Shown: one piece after another, positions 62,405 to 64,000 of the stretch
Numbering within the stretch: position 1 is the stretch's first letter
Layout of the letters: every line of letters begins with the position of its first letter
Origin: Tolypothrix tenuis PCC 7101
Lineage (GTDB): Bacteria; Cyanobacteriota; Cyanobacteriia; Cyanobacteriales; Nostocaceae
Assembly: GCF_002368295.1 (NCBI RefSeq)
Contig: NZ_AP018248.1
Coordinates: 1,398,477 to 1,462,476 of the forward strand
DNA: 64,000 nt
Reading direction: 5' to 3'
Position numbers and translations under genes: made by a program
The notes under the pieces: generated by a model
The model's database searches: none
Told to the model about the DNA's origin: nothing
What the model saw: the letters and a program-made list of their open reading frames with translations, nothing else

Positions 62405-62595
62405 GTAAGATTTACGCGAGTGTCACATTTTTTCGTTTAGGCTGTCCAGGGTCAAGAGTCAAAAGTCCAAAAAACTTGAATTTTTGAACGCCAGTCGCCT
62501 CAAGTCGGGAAACCCGCCCACGGCGCTGGCTCCCCTTGACTTTTGACTCTGGACTCTTACACCAGAAGATGGGTGTACCAAGTGCATAAGTCCTA
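62405..62595. mobile_element. MITE of IS630/Tc1 type, copy 2, carrying a 48-bp repeat
   Basis: Left end TTTACGCGAGTGTCACA and right end TGCATAAGTCC, next to TA, are worn versions of the ends at 48739-48879. Inside, GTCCAGGGTCAAGAGTCAAAAG faces CTTTTGACTCTGGAC in part. The 48-bp repeat at 62486-62533 lies at its centre. No coding capacity. Confidence 0.6.
62486..62533 (+). repeat. 48-bp structured dispersed repeat, copy 3
   Basis: It starts GAACGCCAGT and ends GCTGGCTCC. The inner hairpin is CGGG-AAA-CCCG, while copy 1 has CGGC-ACA-GCCG at the same positions: a compensated base-pair change. Confidence 0.75.
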
Positions 62596-62624
62596 ATACA
62601 GTCTTAATAGATACAACACCATCA

Positions 62625-63446
62625 ATGAGTGCTATTCGTAGCTTTATTAGTCAATCTTTAGTTGGTTTAGCTTTTTTAAGTGCTTCATCTGTATTGTTGC
62701 AAAGCGCTACAGCAGAAAGTATCAGTGGCAAATCTGGTAATGTTCAGGCACAAATTACCTACGAAAAACCACAGGAATATCAGTATAAAAATGTGCGGTT
62801 ACAAATTAGCCGCTCGGGTCAAACTGTTTTGGATAAAAAGCTACCCCAAGAAAGTGAATATGACAGACCTATAGGGGACTTACTGGAAGGACAAGAAAAG
62901 AATATTCCAGTCCTAGATTTAGATGGCAATAAAGAACCAGAAGTAATTGCCGATTTCTTTACAGGCGGCGCACATTGCTGTACTTATTCGTTAATTTACC
63001 GTTACGACAGCAAAGCCAAGCAGTACAAAAAAATTCGTCATGAATGGGGTAATGGTGGTTATCGACTCAAGGATTTAGATAATGATGGATTACCAGAGTT
63101 TGATAGCCGAGACGATCGCTTTGCTTATGCTTTCAGTTCCTATGCTGCTTCTGGCTACCCCCTACAAATTTGGCAGTATCGCCAAGGCAAAATGGTGAAT
63201 GTTACGCGCCGCTATCCCAAGCTGATTGCCAGTAATGCGGCAGAACTCTGGAAAACCTACAACGAAATCCGCCAGCAAGGTGAAGACGGTAAAGGCTTCC
63301 TCGCCGCTTATTTAGCAGACAAATATATGCTTGGTCAAGGACAACAAGGCTGGCAACAAGTACAGCAAGCTTACAAAAAAAGCGATCGCACCGAATTTTT
63401 CACAGAATTACGCAAGTTTCTACGTGAGACGGGGTATATAAAATAG
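62625..63446 (+). CDS. Hypothetical secreted protein with Asp-rich loops
   Basis: A 273-residue protein with a signal peptide (FISQSLVGLAFLSASSVLLQ, cut near ATA-ES). Two Asp-rich loops resemble calcium-binding VCBS/FG-GAP repeats: LDLDGNKEPEVIADFF and KDLDNDGLPEFDSRDDRF. A Cys pair occurs in GGAHCCTYSLIY. The C-terminal 60 residues are helical. It should be periplasmic or secreted. The family is not named in my memory, though similar proteins occur widely in cyanobacteria. A MITE lies just upstream. Confidence 0.78.
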   Translation: MSAIRSFISQSLVGLAFLSASSVLLQSATAESISGKSGNVQAQITYEKPQEYQYKNVRLQISRSGQTVLDKKLPQESEYDRPIGDLLEGQEKNIPVLDLDGNKEPEVIADFFTGGAHCCTYSLIYRYDSKAKQYKKIRHEWGNGGYRLKDLDNDGLPEFDSRDDRFAYAFSSYAASGYPLQIWQYRQGKMVNVTRRYPKLIASNAAELWKTYNEIRQQGEDGKGFLAAYLADKYMLGQGQQGWQQVQQAYKKSDRTEFFTELRKFLRETGYIK

Positions 63447-63527
63447 GGCATGGGGCATTGGGCATTGGGGATGGGGTAATGGGTAATGGGAATTCTTCCT
63501 CTGCTCCCTGCCCCCTGCCCCTCTGCC

Positions 63528-64000
63528 TCACCCCCTCAACTGCCGGCGTGCGGCTTCTAAAATCAGGCGGTGTTCTGCACGGGCGATCGCGTCGTAGGTG
63601 CGACTTACTGCTTCTGGTTCTACGGAAATGGCTGTGATGCCCCATCGCACTAGATGATCGATGATTTCTGGATAAGTCACTGGGGCTTGACCGCAGATGG
63701 CACAAGGAATTCCGGCATTTTTCGACATTTCTATGAGTTGAGCGATCGCATTCATAACTGCGGGTTGGAGTTCGTTAAATACTCGCGCTAGCTGTTGTTG
63801 CTCTCGATCTACTCCTAGCAGTAGTTGGGTTAAGTCATTTGTGCCAATGGAAATCCCATTTACTCCCGCTTTCACATATTCTGGCAGTAAAAATAGTACG
63901 CTGGGTACTTCTGCCATCATCCACAATTGAAACTGCGGCTGTTGGGTTAATCCAGCTTGCTCTACTTTGTGGCGACAAAAAGTAAATTCTTCTACACTCC
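63528..64000 (-). CDS. ppsA: Phosphoenolpyruvate synthase, C-terminal part
   Basis: The last 157 codons of a gene that runs off the right edge. The visible part is the PEP/pyruvate-binding TIM barrel end of PEP synthase: LWMMAEVPSVLFLLPEYVKA, VNGISIGTNDLTQLLLGVDR, and IPCAICGQAPVTYPEI with the catalytic Cys region. The enzyme makes PEP from pyruvate and ATP. The stop is at 63528-63530, followed by heptamer repeats. Confidence 0.9.
   Translation of the reverse strand, partial: SVEEFTFCRHKVEQAGLTQQPQFQLWMMAEVPSVLFLLPEYVKAGVNGISIGTNDLTQLLLGVDREQQQLARVFNELQPAVMNAIAQLIEMSKNAGIPCAICGQAPVTYPEIIDHLVRWGITAISVEPEAVSRTYDAIARAEHRLILEAARRQLRG

Overview
The window reads as a piece of chromosome from a filamentous, heterocyst-type cyanobacterium (Nostocales: Nostoc, Anabaena, Calothrix or Tolypothrix-like). 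The signs are frequent GCGATCGC (HIP1) octamers, arrays of degenerate heptamers (CCCAGTC, CAATTAC, CCCATGC) between and inside genes, an AgrE-type arginine dihydrolase/ornithine cyclodeaminase, an NTRC thioredoxin reductase-thioredoxin fusion, a DUF4327 protein and a PEP-CTERM protein. Composition is AT-rich and spacers are long. I see no rRNA, CRISPR array or prophage. The only tRNA is one with a CAU anticodon.

Layout. 1-10 kb: end of a DUF2993 gene, a GNAT acetyltransferase, agrE followed closely by a DUF2085 membrane protein, the 3' relic of a group II intron, a PEP-CTERM protein, and a cell-wall amidase divergent from pyrG. 10-15 kb: a small internally duplicated protein, a ROK protein without its zinc motif, an oligopeptide-type ABC permease and NTRC. 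15-23 kb: a surface-structure cluster with a methyltransferase, a type IV pilin, a SPINDLY-type O-GlcNAc transferase, a methyltransferase-kinase-like-glycosyltransferase fusion and a truncated PEP mutase. 24-30 kb: signalling genes (FHA Ser/Thr kinase, zinc-ribbon PP2C phosphatase, PAS histidine kinase).

30-41 kb: mostly housekeeping, with a pseudouridine synthase, thiC behind a TPP riboswitch, a YoeB/YefM-like toxin-antitoxin pair in reversed order, pyrE, the tRNA, a CNNM/HlyC-type CBS protein, queC, a Gfo/Idh oxidoreductase and a frameshifted small exported protein. 41-48 kb: a DedA protein, a two-gene ParM-like actin operon, an IS982-type relic, a DUF255/thioredoxin-fold protein, and mobA with heptamer repeats at its start and inside its reading frame. 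48-55 kb: a metal cluster with a periplasmic binding lipoprotein, FTR1 permease, bacterioferritin-like protein, a helix-hairpin-helix lipoprotein, three small membrane proteins and a two-domain multicopper oxidase. This looks like an oxidase-coupled iron uptake and storage locus. 56-58.5 kb: a CbiMN-Q-O cobalt/nickel ECF transporter. 58.5-64 kb: MITEs and structured repeats, a lipoprotein, DUF1361, a baeRF protein, a secreted protein, and the 3' end of a PEP synthase gene.

Most unusual: the methyltransferase-kinase-glycosyltransferase fusion beside a cut-down PEP mutase; the multicopper oxidase/FTR1 cluster with its unknown membrane partners; the chromosomal ParM-like pair; and a dispersed 48-bp repeat whose three copies keep length and fold through compensatory changes. 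All function calls rest on reading the sequence and remembered family motifs; no search was run.
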